Assembly (NCBI GenBank): GCA_039621445.1
Contig: CP154954.1
Coordinates: forward strand, 57,833,602-57,897,601
Length of the DNA stretch: 64,000 bases
Direction of reading: 5' to 3'
DNA from: Euglena gracilis
Lineage: Eukaryota > Euglenida > Euglenophyceae > Euglenales
In this document: piece after piece, positions 9,850 to 20,084 of the stretch
How the letters are laid out: each line of letters opens with the position of its first letter
Numbering within the stretch: the first letter of the stretch is position 1
Notes under the pieces: generated by a model
Databases searched by the model: none
Told to the model about the DNA's origin: nothing
The model's input: the letters and a program-made list of their open reading frames with translations, nothing else
Made by a program: the position numbers and the translations under genes

Positions 9850-9869
9850 TGGCGGTCCTACCCGGATCC
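9850..9869 (+). other. Primer-binding site candidate
   Basis: TGGCGGTCCTACCCG starts immediately after the 5' LTR. The leading TGG pairs with a tRNA CCA end. I cannot assign the tRNA. Confidence 0.6.
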
Positions 9870-10147
9870 TCCGGCCAGAGCGACGCCCGCCAGGCATCTG
9901 AAGCACAAGAAAGTCAAAGAAGAATGACAAGAAAGAAGATTGAAGCTGAAGCCCCAAACACATTGTTCACATTGAAAGCTGCAGCTGTGGAGGGGGGCCG
10001 TGCAATGGCCCCCCAGCGCGCGGTATTGAAGCTGGTGGACCCCAGCAGGCGGACACATACAACACACGACACTGGTGTGCCAGCATACAACCCCCACCCG
10101 CAGCCCTAAGGCTTCTAAAGAACCCGAAGAATGGTAGGCATTTAGAA

Positions 10148-11536
10148 GTGTCAAGTGGGAGAAATTCAGTGCCACAATTTTCCATCTTTCCATCTGCTGA
10201 TTTTTCAGAAAGATCATTCTTGCCAAATTTACTTGTCGCATCACCACAGATTTTTCAGAAAAGTGAATTCCCAGCAGATTTTCATGGGTTACCACTGAAC
10301 TTTCAGACCCGAGAAGGTTTTTCACAGTTAACTTGGCCAATTTCAGCAAGAATTACGATGAGGACCCAGAATTTTCTGGAATTTTCTGAAGTCTCCCGAC
10401 AGTTTTTGCCAACGGCATCCATTTTCAGCAAGATTTATTGTGGAGGGCAGGGTCCCATTTACAAAGTGGCACGTATTTTCCCCCACAAAAAAACCCAGGC
10501 GTTGTCTCACCCAAGCATCTTTCAGTTTTAAAGTGAAAAAAGTGAATTTTCCCTTTCCCTGTCACAGAAATTTCCTGTGCGCTTGGCAGATTTTCAGCCA
10601 AAACGGTCGGGGATGGGTGATATCCTCCGTACGGGACAACTTTCCCTGGTGCCACAGATTTTTGCTGTGGTTTTCATATTTTTTTTCAGCCAATCTTGTC
10701 GGAGATGGGTGGAATCCTCCGTACGGTGAATTTTTCCCTTTTGCCTCAGCCTGGGAGCGGGCACGGGTCAGCCTATTTGGCTGGTGGAGGAGAAGCAGGA
10801 ATTGTCCCCTTCACACAAATTTCAGCCCCCCCCTGTGGAAATGGAGATGGAGGGGGGAAACAAAGGTCCTTGGGAGGAAAGTGCAAGGAGGAGAGTGCAC
10901 AAAATAATTCAGTTTGAAGTGCTTGGCGAAGAATGTTTTCAATTTCCCTGGGCAAAGTTGGAAAAAACTGCAGATCCCCCAGATTCGAAAATGGAAACCG
11001 CTTTGGTCAAAAGTGATCAAAATTCAGCGGGATTCCAGCCCGATTTAACTTTGGACAACAGCGCCAAAAGGCAAGAACTTTTTGACGAGAAATTACCAGT
11101 TTTGGGTTTGGAAAACTCAAATCAAACGCCGTTTCAGGCAGTTTTGCTGAAAATTCAAGGATTTGTAGCAATTTCCACTTTGGTGATTGGGATTGAGCGA
11201 AGCTTTTCTCAATTGGAGGGTCTCAGGATTTTCAACCGGACACAATCCCAGTTTATTGCGGAAGGGGGTCAACGTGGACAGTTTTTTCCCCCTGCCCAGA
11301 TCACTGGCCGCAAGTTTTGTTTTCACACCCCGGGAAGGGAGACCCCCAACCCCGGCGTCGCTGTGGTGGCGGCGTCCGGGGGCCCACTCCCCCGCACCGC
11401 TGTGGTGGCGGTGCAGGGGGGCCCAGCAGCAGCCAACACAAGGAGGACAGCCCCACCCCCCAGCTATGGGTTGGGACTGAGCTATGGGTTGGGATCTGAA
11501 GGAATGAGAAGGACAGGGTTGGGACTTGAGCGATGA
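10148..11536 (+). pseudogene. Gag-like N-terminal region of the LTR element (decayed)
   Basis: Open stretches at 10,148-10,531, 10,440-10,907 and 10,784-11,536 follow one another in different frames, consistent with one decayed long protein. The 250-residue frame at 10,784 holds acidic and Gln-rich sequence, then a Pro/Arg-rich low-complexity end. TTTTCAG is very frequent here. No domain is recognised; position after the primer-binding site and before the zinc knuckle suggests Gag. Confidence 0.4.
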
Positions 11537-12654
11537 GAAGGCCTGGGTTGGGACCTGAAGGAACGAGAAGGAGAAGCCCAGAGAGAGTGATTGGGTTGGT
11601 TTTTCAAATTTTTCAAATTTTCCCCCCCGTCGCTCCCTACTCGGGCAACCTAGGCCCAGAGGTAGGGGGAGCGACTTTTTTGGGCAACAGTGCTGAAGTG
11701 GCGGTCTTGCCCAAAGGGGAGGAGCACCATAAGGTGGTCTCTACCCCCTGTTGGCAAAGCCACACTTTGCACGTTCCCGTTACCCAACCCACAGCAGTTT
11801 TTACCCCCCTCACTCTGTTTTTTGTTTCCCCCAGAATGGTGGATTTTCCTTCCGTAAGTTTGGAAGTAACAGCCTCACAAACAATACCCCTTCTGAATGC
11901 CCCCCTGCTGAGCGTGTTGGACTTTCCCGTTGAAACGCATGAAAAATTTCCATCTGTGATGGTCCTGGTGCAAAATTTGCTCGCAGGGATGGGGGCAGGG
12001 GTTGGGATGATGGGGGAAGGCACCGTTTTTGGTTGCCAGATTTCAATTTTTGTTGGTACCCCGTTTAGGGGCACGATGGAAAAAGAGGCAAAAATCAACA
12101 GATTTTCAGGTCACGGGCCTGAATTTTCTTTTCGTTGGCAGATTTTTACAACGAAACTGTCCAGGTTTTCAACAACGTATTTTGGGGAAGATTGGAAGAA
12201 TTTCGAGACAGAATTTTTGACGATTCAGAATTTTGTCAAATCTCCATCTCATGCGGACACCTGTCATGTGCTAAGACGGGAATTTCCCCAGATTTTTCAC
12301 AAAGAAAGGAGGAATGAAAGCCAAAACGAAGAAGTAATCAGAAAGGAGTTGGCAAGGGACAAAATTTCGCTTCTTTCACTCAATGGGTGGTCATTTGGAC
12401 AAAAATTGCTGTTTTCCCCCAGCGATTTTCATTTCCCCCCCGCTCAAATCATGGGAATGACACAGGGATGTCTTGAACAAACGGAGGGGGGATGGAATTT
12501 AAAGGGCCAGGTGCCCCCCCCTGAAATGAGTCAACCCCCAATTGGATGGGGGGGGACCAAATTCGTTCAGAAAACGCGAAACGAGAATTTTTCTCAGAAT
12601 TTTGCCAGAAATCCTCAAGAAGGGGGGCGTTGTCAAAAACTTCTTCAGAGGTGA
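11533..12654 (+). CDS. Long open frame in the LTR element, probable Gag part
   Basis: A 373-residue open frame with no recognised domain. It overlaps the preceding frame by 4 bases and hands over near 12,600 to the frame carrying the zinc knuckle (12,546-13,073), so a frameshift probably separates them. Composition is ordinary, with Phe-rich segments. Placement argues for a matrix/capsid portion of Gag, but I cannot show this from motifs. Confidence 0.4.
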   Translation: MRRPGLGPEGTRRRSPERVIGLVFQIFQIFPPVAPYSGNLGPEVGGATFLGNSAEVAVLPKGEEHHKVVSTPCWQSHTLHVPVTQPTAVFTPLTLFFVSPRMVDFPSVSLEVTASQTIPLLNAPLLSVLDFPVETHEKFPSVMVLVQNLLAGMGAGVGMMGEGTVFGCQISIFVGTPFRGTMEKEAKINRFSGHGPEFSFRWQIFTTKLSRFSTTYFGEDWKNFETEFLTIQNFVKSPSHADTCHVLRREFPQIFHKERRNESQNEEVIRKELARDKISLLSLNGWSFGQKLLFSPSDFHFPPAQIMGMTQGCLEQTEGGWNLKGQVPPPEMSQPPIGWGGTKFVQKTRNENFSQNFARNPQEGGRCQKLLQR

Positions 12655-13073
12655 AAGAAGCACCGCTCCCAAACCCCAACCACACAACCTGTGTAATCAG
12701 AGCACCGTGTAAGTGTTGTGGTAAGGTTGGGAATAATGCCTCTAATTGTTGGACAAAAATTCTGGATGCAAAACAAGCTCCCCCCACACCCAGTTTTGGG
12801 CCCCATACCCATGGGGGGGGAGGACGAGGCATGGGGGGCGGGACGACCAATTTTAATGACAAAGGTTGGGAAACTGCCCAAGGAAAAAGTGGTGGCCAAA
12901 GGTTCAGGTGCAGCACTTTTGTTCAAGTGCCCCCAGCGCAAAATTTGTTTCGGAAAATATTTGCGCCACAGTCAAACACTTTTGTGGACAAAGTCCAGCG
13001 ATTTTTTGGGTCGAAAGTACAAAAGATTTTGAAGTTTTTTACGGGAACAAAATCTGGAGGGGGGTGGACTTGA
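12546..13073 (+). CDS. Gag nucleocapsid segment with degenerate CCHC zinc knuckle
   Basis: At 12,708-12,749 the frame reads CKCCGKVGNNASNCW, the CX2CX4HX4C pattern with Asn in the His position; AAT differs by one base from CAT. Knuckles of the CGK-GH....CW type are typical of Ty1/copia-like Gag and bind RNA in the virus-like particle. It is followed by a Gly-rich stretch (about residues 85-105). The His-to-Asn change should weaken zinc binding, so this copy is probably dead. Confidence 0.65.
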   Translation: MGGDQIRSENAKREFFSEFCQKSSRRGALSKTSSEVKEAPLPNPNHTTCVIRAPCKCCGKVGNNASNCWTKILDAKQAPPTPSFGPHTHGGGGRGMGGGTTNFNDKGWETAQGKSGGQRFRCSTFVQVPPAQNLFRKIFAPQSNTFVDKVQRFFGSKVQKILKFFTGTKSGGGWT

Positions 13074-13717
13074 CTTTTGCATCCATTCCTAAAAAGAAAT
13101 ATGGTCAAGACCCCACCATGTGTGAAAGAAATTTGGAGTATGCCGATTCTCGCACAAAAATGACGCTTTCCAACACCCAGTTTTTACAACCACCCAGAAT
13201 TTTCATTAAAATTCCCCGAAACGGCCTCATGAAGGACCGTGAATTTTTGAAAGGGCTGATTTTTTTGAATTTTGATTTTTGTCAATGTAGTCCCTTTGAC
13301 TACAAAATGCCCACTCGTATACGGGGAATGGTGGAGGGTTTGCCAAACCGTTTGTGGCCGGGTTTTTGGTGCAAGTTCACCATCCCCGGGCCCAAAAGAC
13401 ATTTTCACCGTTCTGGTGGAAACATTTTTGGTGGGACGCCACATAAAAAATACCGAGTCCCAGATTTGGTCATTTTTCAGGTTAACGGGAAAGAGGAAAG
13501 GCATATTCCAAAGGGGGAGAGTTTGGTGTTGGTCCCCCAGGGTACCCCCCCACGAATGACCCATGACGAAAGCGAATTTTGGATTTGGATAAACCCCAGA
13601 TTTTGGGAAACGGTGGTGGAAGTGGACAATTTTCAGGTGGAAAAGGAAGAGGGGAGGGTTGAAACGCATTTTGCACCCCCTCAATTTTCCCAAGTGGAAA
13701 AAAGTGAATCATTTTAA
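12866..13717 (+). CDS. Unrecognised 283-residue open frame in the LTR element
   Basis: It overlaps the nucleocapsid frame. From about residue 50 it has a good protein-like composition with conserved-looking Trp, Phe and Pro positions such as IPGPKRHFHRSGG and FWIWINPRFWETVVEV. I see no RT (YxDD), RNase H, integrase (HHCC, DDE) or protease (DSG/DTG) motif. It may be an accessory or captured protein of the element. Function unknown. Confidence 0.4.
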   Translation: MGNCPRKKWWPKVQVQHFCSSAPSAKFVSENICATVKHFCGQSPAIFWVESTKDFEVFYGNKIWRGVDLTFASIPKKKYGQDPTMCERNLEYADSRTKMTLSNTQFLQPPRIFIKIPRNGLMKDREFLKGLIFLNFDFCQCSPFDYKMPTRIRGMVEGLPNRLWPGFWCKFTIPGPKRHFHRSGGNIFGGTPHKKYRVPDLVIFQVNGKEERHIPKGESLVLVPQGTPPRMTHDESEFWIWINPRFWETVVEVDNFQVEKEEGRVETHFAPPQFSQVEKSESF

Positions 13718-14520
13718 TTTTATTCCGCCCGTTTGGGGAAAGAGAAGAAAAAGTGGGTTGAACGGTCGACCAATAAAAATCTTGAGTCTGCCGATGTTAC
13801 TCAAGGCACAAAATATGACGTTTTTATTGGGCAAGTGTGGGAGGTGGAATCTGTTCAATTTTACGGGTTGTGTTGTGTGTAAGAAAGGAATAAAGTTGGA
13901 ATGAACAAAATGGGGATGAGCCCCACTCATTCGGAGGCGAGTGAGTGGGGGGCGTTCCAACGAAAAGTCGATGTGTTGTTCCGACATAATTTCAGGGAAT
14001 TTGAAGGTGTTATTTACGGCGAGGAGGTGGAACATAACCCCCCCGTAAAGGACGTTGTGCAGAATTTTTACAGAATTTTGGAAAGAAACTTGCCCAGGCA
14101 TGGGACATGGCCGACGATTTTGTCGGTGAGGCTCCCGTAGGTACCCCCCAAGGAATTTTCGGTTCGGAGGAACAATTTTTGGAATGGCAAGGAGGTGATA
14201 ATTTCACAGATTTGGATTTGCTTTTTGAAAAGCAAAAGGTGGACAGATTTTCCAAGCGCATTTTTTCTCCAAGAGGCGAAAATTTTGGGCCAAGATTTGA
14301 GAGATGGCCCGGGAGGGCACGGGTTGATGTGACCCCCCCCCCCCACAAAAACGGATCCGTAAGTCACATTCCCGTTACGGTTGTGGGAAAAGTGATGAAT
14401 TGTCATTGCGGGGAACCAATCCCGCGGTTTGCGGGGTTGTTTTCGTTGATTCTGATTTTTGGTGTTTGGTAGCGACAAGCAACAGATCACGAAATTCAAC
14501 GATCCCCCTCAACAGAAAAG
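13718..14520 (+). pseudogene. Tail of the LTR element coding region
   Basis: Short overlapping frames at 13,659-13,904, 13,901-14,140 and 14,107-14,472 run on in alternating frames, suggesting continued coding sequence broken by indels. The last includes LDLLFEKQKVDRFSKRIF and ends at 14,472. No domain is recognised. Confidence 0.35.
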
Positions 14521-15264
14521 CGCGCAACAATAAAAAAAAAAGAGGGTAATTTGCTCCTTAAAAAGGGACTAAGCAAACCCCAACAACCAAAAAAGGGATC
14601 CCAACCAACAAAAAAAAAAGGAGTTTGCTCCTTGTGAGAAAGAATCTCTCACGGAAGGCTAGCCTAACAATCAAAAGAAAACCCTGAAGCCTAACAATCA
14701 GATTTCTTGAAAGACGGTTGGTCAAAAAAAAGAAAACGGTTCGCAAGTGTTGGAAACGCGAAACCATGCCTAGGCCCCATTGTGGCTCGGCGTGCAACTT
14801 TCGTAGTTGCAACCCGACCCGCCTTGGGTGCCCGCAAAGTGTCATACTAAGCATGAGTGTCGTGTGGTGTTTGGGGATAAAAAACCGCATACCATATTGT
14901 GATTGTGAACACACGACAACACACACGCGCCGTGGGCCATGGCGGTGAAGGAGCGCGGCGTGAAGCGGCGGGCGGCGGCGGCACCGCACCGTTGCTACGC
15001 ACCGTGATCTGCACCGTTGCGCTACTTTGCGTTGCACCGTTGCACCATCTCCCCACGGGGTGCGGTGGGCCCGTTGGGCTGCCCCCCCCCCCCGCCGTTA
15101 CTTATGCGGGGTAGCCTTTTGGGCTGCCCCTCCCCCTCTCGCTCTTACCAACCGCACACACACAGCTTCTTTTTTTCGCAAACCAAATTATTTCTTTTGT
15201 GCGGACTCCTTCTTTTTTACGTACGTTTTTCAAAATCTCCCCGAGATTTTTCTAAGTGGGGGAG
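14521..15264 (+). other. Non-coding 3' internal region with polypurine tract
   Basis: A/G-rich repeats of AAAGGGATCCCAACCAACA type and TTGCTCCTT occur at 14,540-14,660. A GCACCGTTGC-rich patch follows at 14,975-15,050. The region ends in AAGTGGGGGAG directly before the 3' LTR, a suitable polypurine tract for plus-strand priming. No gene seen. Confidence 0.6.
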
Positions 15265-15775
15265 TGTAAAGGGGTCCTAACCCAAAAATTGGCAAAAAGT
15301 TGCCTGAGTGGGGCCGAAAATCACTGAAATACCACTTTTTGGTTTTCAGTCGAATTTAACCTAGGGAAAAGATTATTATGGTTCGGCTTGAAAGCCTGAA
15401 CTCAATTTTTGACCTTGCTGGGCCGATTCTTTGAAATTTTCAAGACCGGCCGACCAATTTTCCACAGTAGGATTTGCCCATTTTCCCTAATTAACCTAAG
15501 AAAGTCCCCACTCGAACCCACCAATTACAAACCAAACTCACACACAGGGTTCTAAGCCCATACCAATGCACTGATCAAGACTACAAAAAAATACCAATTG
15601 TTTGTGCATTCACGAACCAGAATTGGAAAAAAAAAGAATTTCATGGTTCAACTGAAAAAGCCAAAGGACAAAAAGAAAAAGATTGAAGATTTTGGCTTCG
15701 AAGCCCGGCGGCCGCCTCAAGAAAAAGCCGACGCCGAAGGATCCGCAAAAAACTCGAACCAAGAAAGTGTTTCCA
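15265..15775 (+). repeat. 3' LTR
   Basis: 511 bp, same length and ends as the 5' LTR with scattered differences. Followed by the CCAG duplication at 15,776-15,779. Confidence 0.92.
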
Positions 15776-15779
15776 CCAG

Positions 15780-16780
15780 GGAATCCTCCAAAGAACCTTG
15801 GGCACCAAGTCTTTGATAATGGGCTGTGAAAGCCTCCACCCCCTTCCATTGACCAATTTCACAAACTTCTTGGGCAGAAAGGCCCAATTTTTTTTTAGCA
15901 AACCAACCCCTGCCCCTCTGGTGGAGTGGGGTCCCCAAACCTGGGGGGTACCCCCTGTTTGGTCAAAAAGTCTTTGGTGATAGAAGCAATGGTATCTGCC
16001 TTAATGGCTTTGTAGGGGTTTTTAACGTAATTAAAAGGGGGCCCCCAGGTTTCATAAAGAAGCGTCTTGCTGCCACATAATACATCATTAAATGAAAGGG
16101 GCTGATCTGGGGGCACTGGGGAATGGAGACAACTCGCTCCCAGTTGTGGAGTTTTTGACCTTTACGTTTAATTTTGATGTAGGGTGCCCCCCCCCAACAC
16201 ACTGGTGGTTCTTTGGACCTGTGCCAAATCAGAACTTCTGTATAAACAGAGGATTCGTGAACAGAAAATGAGTTGTGTACGCAATGTACATATATCAGAG
16301 GGCAGGGGGGACTGTGCCAGCCCCAGGAGGATTGGGAGGGGATCCCAGAATGCACCATATTTCTCCAGGTTTTGGTTCCAAAGCCTTTTGTAAGGTGCCA
16401 ACATGGCATGGAACCTCAGGCCCCCAAAGCCAGAGATCAATAGCATAGCACTGTATGCATTGCGTGCCTGGGCCTTTGAAAATTGGAACAGTTGAATTAA
16501 AGCGTCAACCACTTGGTCAGTGGCTGCTTCAGGGGGGGGGGTACCCCCATTTTTTCCAGAATCACCCATAAAAGCGTAAAGGCACTTTGGTACCTTTTCA
16601 AACTGGGGTTTCTTCCCAGGAAATCTGTAATGGTTGAATTTTGTATTTGTTTCCCCTCCAAAAATTGCCTGAGCAAATCATGCAAAGGAGGGGCCACCTG
16701 GGGGGTGGCATTTTTTCCCCCCTGCAATTGGTGAACATACCATTGTAGGGGGTGATTTTCAGGCAGGGGGTCCCTGGAAC
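15780..16780 (-). pseudogene. Tyrosine recombinase of DIRS-like element A (frameshifted)
   Basis: The recombinase integrates the circular DNA form of DIRS-type elements. Core-binding sequence (QARNAYSAMLLISGFGGLRF) is followed by the first catalytic Arg in LCLYRSSDLAQVQ. The second box GPHSTRGAG is at 15,913-15,931 (His 15,926-15,928, Arg 15,917-15,919). The nucleophile lies in AFTAHYQRL, with the Tyr codon at 15,816-15,818. All R...HxxR...Y residues are present but in different frames, with breaks near the C run at 16,186 and near 15,950. The LTR element sits about 40 bp beyond the Tyr codon. Confidence 0.8.
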
Positions 16781-16799
16781 TTTCATTTTTATTAACTGG

Positions 16800-18372
16800 G
16801 GGCACCATGTGGCTGAATCCCAGTAGGGGGTGACCATCAAAACTTTGGCCTGTGGAGACATTTTTAATCTGGGGAAAATTTTTTTTGGATTACAGACCAG
16901 GGGGGGGTTTGCATAAAGATCCCCCATGCTGTCCAGTGGACATTGTAATGCATCCACTGCTGTGGCTCCCCAGTGGGGCCACCTGGCCACAAATTGTGGC
17001 AGTTTTTTGTTGTGTGGTGAGGCAAAAAGGTCTGTTTTTAGGCTGATGTAATTTTTGAATTGCTGTCTCAGCCACTGAAAAAGTTGGGGGTCCAGTGAGT
17101 AATCCCCCCTGTCCATTTCCCTCCTGCTTATGGGGTCTGCCAGGCAGTCTTTGGAGGGGACCCACTTTACTTGCAGGTTTATGTTGTGTTCCATGCACCA
17201 TTTGAAGAAGGGTCTTAGCATGGAATTGAAAGGGTCCTTTCTGCCCCCCCTTTTGTTAAGTAATAGTAAATTACTTGATTGTCCACGGATGGGGACACAG
17301 TTTCCCCTGGCTGGCTGAGGCTTTGTACTGTGCTTATTGCTGCACTTAATTCTTTGACATTTATGTGCAAAATGGAGTTTTCCCTCCAAAATTCTCGCAC
17401 AATTTTGCCTATTCGAATGTCCAGCCCCCCCCAGGCATGGGTACTGCTGTCTGAGTGCAACTCGCTGGTTGCATTTTGGGGGAAGGGTCTGCCCCCCCAG
17501 GTGTCCAGCAGAAATTTTATTTCCTTTAGTTGGTCCTTTATTCTTTGGGAAATGGGATGTTTTGAGTCCCAGGGGGCTGTGAAATTTTCCACCAAAAAAT
17601 TTGCCAGGGCATCCGTAAAGGCCCTTAGAAAGGGCAAGGCCATTAGGTTGCATCTGATTTGCCCCAAAATGGCAGCCAGTTGCCTTTTTGACATGTAATC
17701 TTTTTTCACCATTTTTACCAGCTCCTTTTTTACTGTTTTTTTTTTCTGGGGGGGCACCTGTAATTTTCCCTCTTGGACGTTTAGCTGAAAGCCAAGATGA
17801 TTGACGATTTGGGTGGGCTGCAGGGTGGACTTTTTCACATTGATTTTGAATCCTGATTTGATTAAATCCCTGACCACTGTGTTCAGGTTATTTTGTAAGA
17901 TGAGTTGCGTTGGGGCCACCAGTAAAATGCCGTCCAGGTAAATAAATACCTGGACGCCCCTTTTCCTCCACAGTTTTTCGAATGTCTTCATTACTGACAT
18001 GAAAATTTGGGGCATTACATTCAGGCCAAAACAGCCTGCCTGGAATTCCCAGGTATGCCCCCCCACCTGATGCCTTAAAAATGGCCTTAGGCCTGGACGG
18101 AATATGAAAATAGGCATCCTTCAGGTCTATTTTTGCTGCCCAGTGGCCTTTTTCCAAAACTGGGAAAATGTGCTGGATGTGATCCAGCTTGAAAGGTTTC
18201 ACTTGGAATCTTTGATTTATTTCCCTGCAAGCGCTTATTAATCTCCATTTTGTCTGCCCCCCCCTCTGGTTTTGAAATCAGAAACCAGGGGATCAGGTGC
18301 TGGGTGGTTGAATCCCTCGCCCTCTTTATGGATCCGGATTTTTCGTAATCCAGCGGTAAGTTCAAATTTGCC
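16800..18372 (-). pseudogene. RT-RNase H-Dam-like polyprotein of element A (frameshifted)
   Basis: In coding order: the RT fingers with PWFLISKPEGG, the palm aspartate box FIYLDGILLVAP at 17,930-17,947 (second Asp changed to Gly), then VNHLGFQLNV. RNase H follows with ELHSDSSTHAWGG, INVKELSAA, SVDNQVIYYYL and KDCLADPISR, giving the D-E-D-D set. After it comes DLFASPHNKKLPQF with YANPPLVCNP, a region resembling phage Dam methyltransferase as found in DIRS elements. At least three frame changes are present, several at C/G runs. The damaged YxDD box makes this RT inactive. Confidence 0.8.
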
Positions 18373-18876
18373 CTAATTTTTGGGTGGGTGGAAAATTTTG
18401 GTGGGCTGACCCAGGGGGGTTGAATGCCATCCCTGATGAGTTGACATGTTGTTGGGGGGGGGGCGTTTTTTGCCCACCATTTCAAGCTTTTTTGCAGCCT
18501 TTGATGGAGGGGGGTGTCTCCCCCATTTTTCTTCCATGGAATTTATTTCCTGGATAAGATGATTCTGGGGCGGCTGGGCTGGAGATGTTGGACATTTTAG
18601 GGGGGTGTCTCCCCATATTTCCTCCATTGAATTTATTTTCTGGGTAAGATGATTCTGGGGCGGCTGTGCTGGGGGTGTTGGACATTGCACCCCTAGGTCC
18701 CCTACGGCTTGGGCCCTTGTAAAAGGAAATTTTTTCTGGGGTGATGTGCATGCACTTTCTCCCTCTCTGCCCACCTCTCTGGATGATCTTGTTGTTGGAA
18801 GACATACCATAGGGCTTAATGCCCCTGGTTGGCCTATCTGGTCTTCTCCATGTTGATGTGGTTGGTTGACATACCA
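18373..18876 (-). pseudogene. Gag, 3' part, of element A
   Basis: Matches 34,270-34,660 of element C, including a roughly 90-bp tandem duplication that yields two AAPESSYP segments (18,485-18,690). The gag is cut at 18,876 by element B and resumes at 22,873. On the C copy the two sides are contiguous. Confidence 0.75.
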
Positions 18877-19060
18877 GACCATTCGGGCTCCGCACTGCGA
18901 GATGGTGAGGTCCTGCTTTCTTTGCCGGCTGCTGTGTTCTGGTGTTTGTGCGTGCGCGGGGTGCTTCTTACTGCTTTTTGTTGCCGGAGTTGGCTGATCC
19001 TAATTGTGCCCTTCGACCTCAAGGAGAAAGAGTTTTACTGCTACGAGTTCAAGTGGAATT
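18877..19060 (+). repeat. Left terminus of element B
   Basis: GGGCTCCGCAC, then GCCGGAGTTGGCTGAT and CCCTTCGACC are shared with the left ends of elements C, D, E and G, but the spacer between them is B-specific. The same B-type terminus occurs inverted at 8,766-8,916 and, diverged, at about 49,250-49,370. Confidence 0.7.
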
Positions 19061-19226
19061 GCTTTTCGAGGAGTACTACCTTCCCGAGAACCAATACTTT
19101 TACCAACTGGTGGACCGAACTTTCTTCGGAACTTCAACTTCCGGAAGGAAGAATTCAACGCCTCGAGTTCAACTGGAACAAGAAATTCAAAAGAACAGAA
19201 ACACATATATCAACAAAGGACTTCCA

Positions 19227-20084
19227 TGAAGAATGAATTTCAAAGAAACTCTGAATTTCAAGAAGAACTGCAAAGAACTTCCAAGAAGTCAACTGAAGCT
19301 GGGGAAGGTTAAGTCACAGCAGCAGCTGCAGAAGGAGATGAGGCGGAAGCAGCATGTCAGTCCGTGGCCATCGCAACCCCCCCACCCCCCAGCAAATCAA
19401 AGATTTCAGACTCCACCACTCAAAATGATGGCCATGGACCATGGACAACTGTGGTCAGGAAGAGAAGACACAGGGGGACTACCATCACAGGTCAAACAGA
19501 CTCCACCCCTTTTTCTCAGTTCCTCCCCTTCCAGGGGAAGAAGCACGGGCTATGGCAGCCTCTCAAGGGAGATCAGAAGTCCAAAGGATTCAAATCAAAA
19601 TAAAGGCTATGGCAGCCATCATTCAACAGGGCCTGGGGCCCAGAATCAAGGCTATGGCAGCCATTATTCAAGAGGGCAGTGGGCCCAGGGGCAAGGCTAT
19701 GGCAGCCAGTACCCCAGCCTGGAAAGATCCCATTGGGGAAAGGTATGTCCAACTTTTCCCCCAGCAATTTCAGACACAAACCTCCCAGGAGCAGAAAGCC
19801 AATGCCAAATACAGGCCATGGTGGCCTATACTGGGAAAACAGAAGGACAGAGAAGAGAAAGTCCTGGAAAGAAGGCCAATGGAAGCCAAGCAGGCCTGTG
19901 TGCCACTGGCAGCCAGATGGAGGCAAATGGACAGAGAAGTCCTGGAGAAAAGGCCAATGGGGGCCAAGCAGGCCTGAGTGCCTCTGGAGGCCAAAGGCAA
20001 GTGGTGGCCAAAACCATCAAGACCACATCAGCCCTTGGGGGGGAGGCCCAAGATTGGCTCAGGCAGGCCCCCCCCAGAAGATAA
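19227..20084 (+). pseudogene. Gag-like protein of element B
   Basis: Three frames contribute: an N-terminal NEFQRNSEFQEELQR stretch, the gag signature NDGHGPWTTVVRKRRHRG (about 19,423-19,475), then GYGSHHS/GYGSHYS/GYGSQYP repeats (about 19,545-19,710). The GHGPW-T-V signature followed by basic residues is common to all gag copies here and probably marks a nucleic-acid-binding segment. At least two indels separate the parts. Confidence 0.6.

Larger units (their letters stand above)
9339..15775 (+). mobile_element. LTR retrotransposon derivative lacking visible RT (6.4 kb)
   Basis: Two 511-bp direct repeats begin TGTAAAGGGG and end GTTTCCA (canonical TG...CA). The element is flanked by CCAG at 9,335-9,338 and 15,776-15,779. 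The empty site, with CCAG once, is preserved at 31,573-31,576 in unit 2. TGGCGGTCC follows the 5' LTR as a likely primer-binding site, and GTGGGGGAG precedes the 3' LTR as a polypurine tract. The internal 5.4 kb encodes gag-like pieces with a zinc knuckle, but no protease, RT, RNase H or integrase that I can see. It fits a large non-autonomous derivative. It sits just past the recombinase tyrosine of element A. Confidence 0.9.

Noticed and set aside
9850-15264. RT or integrase in the LTR element
   Set aside because: Scanned all long frames for YxDD, HHCC, DDE, DSG/DTG and RNase H signatures and found none.
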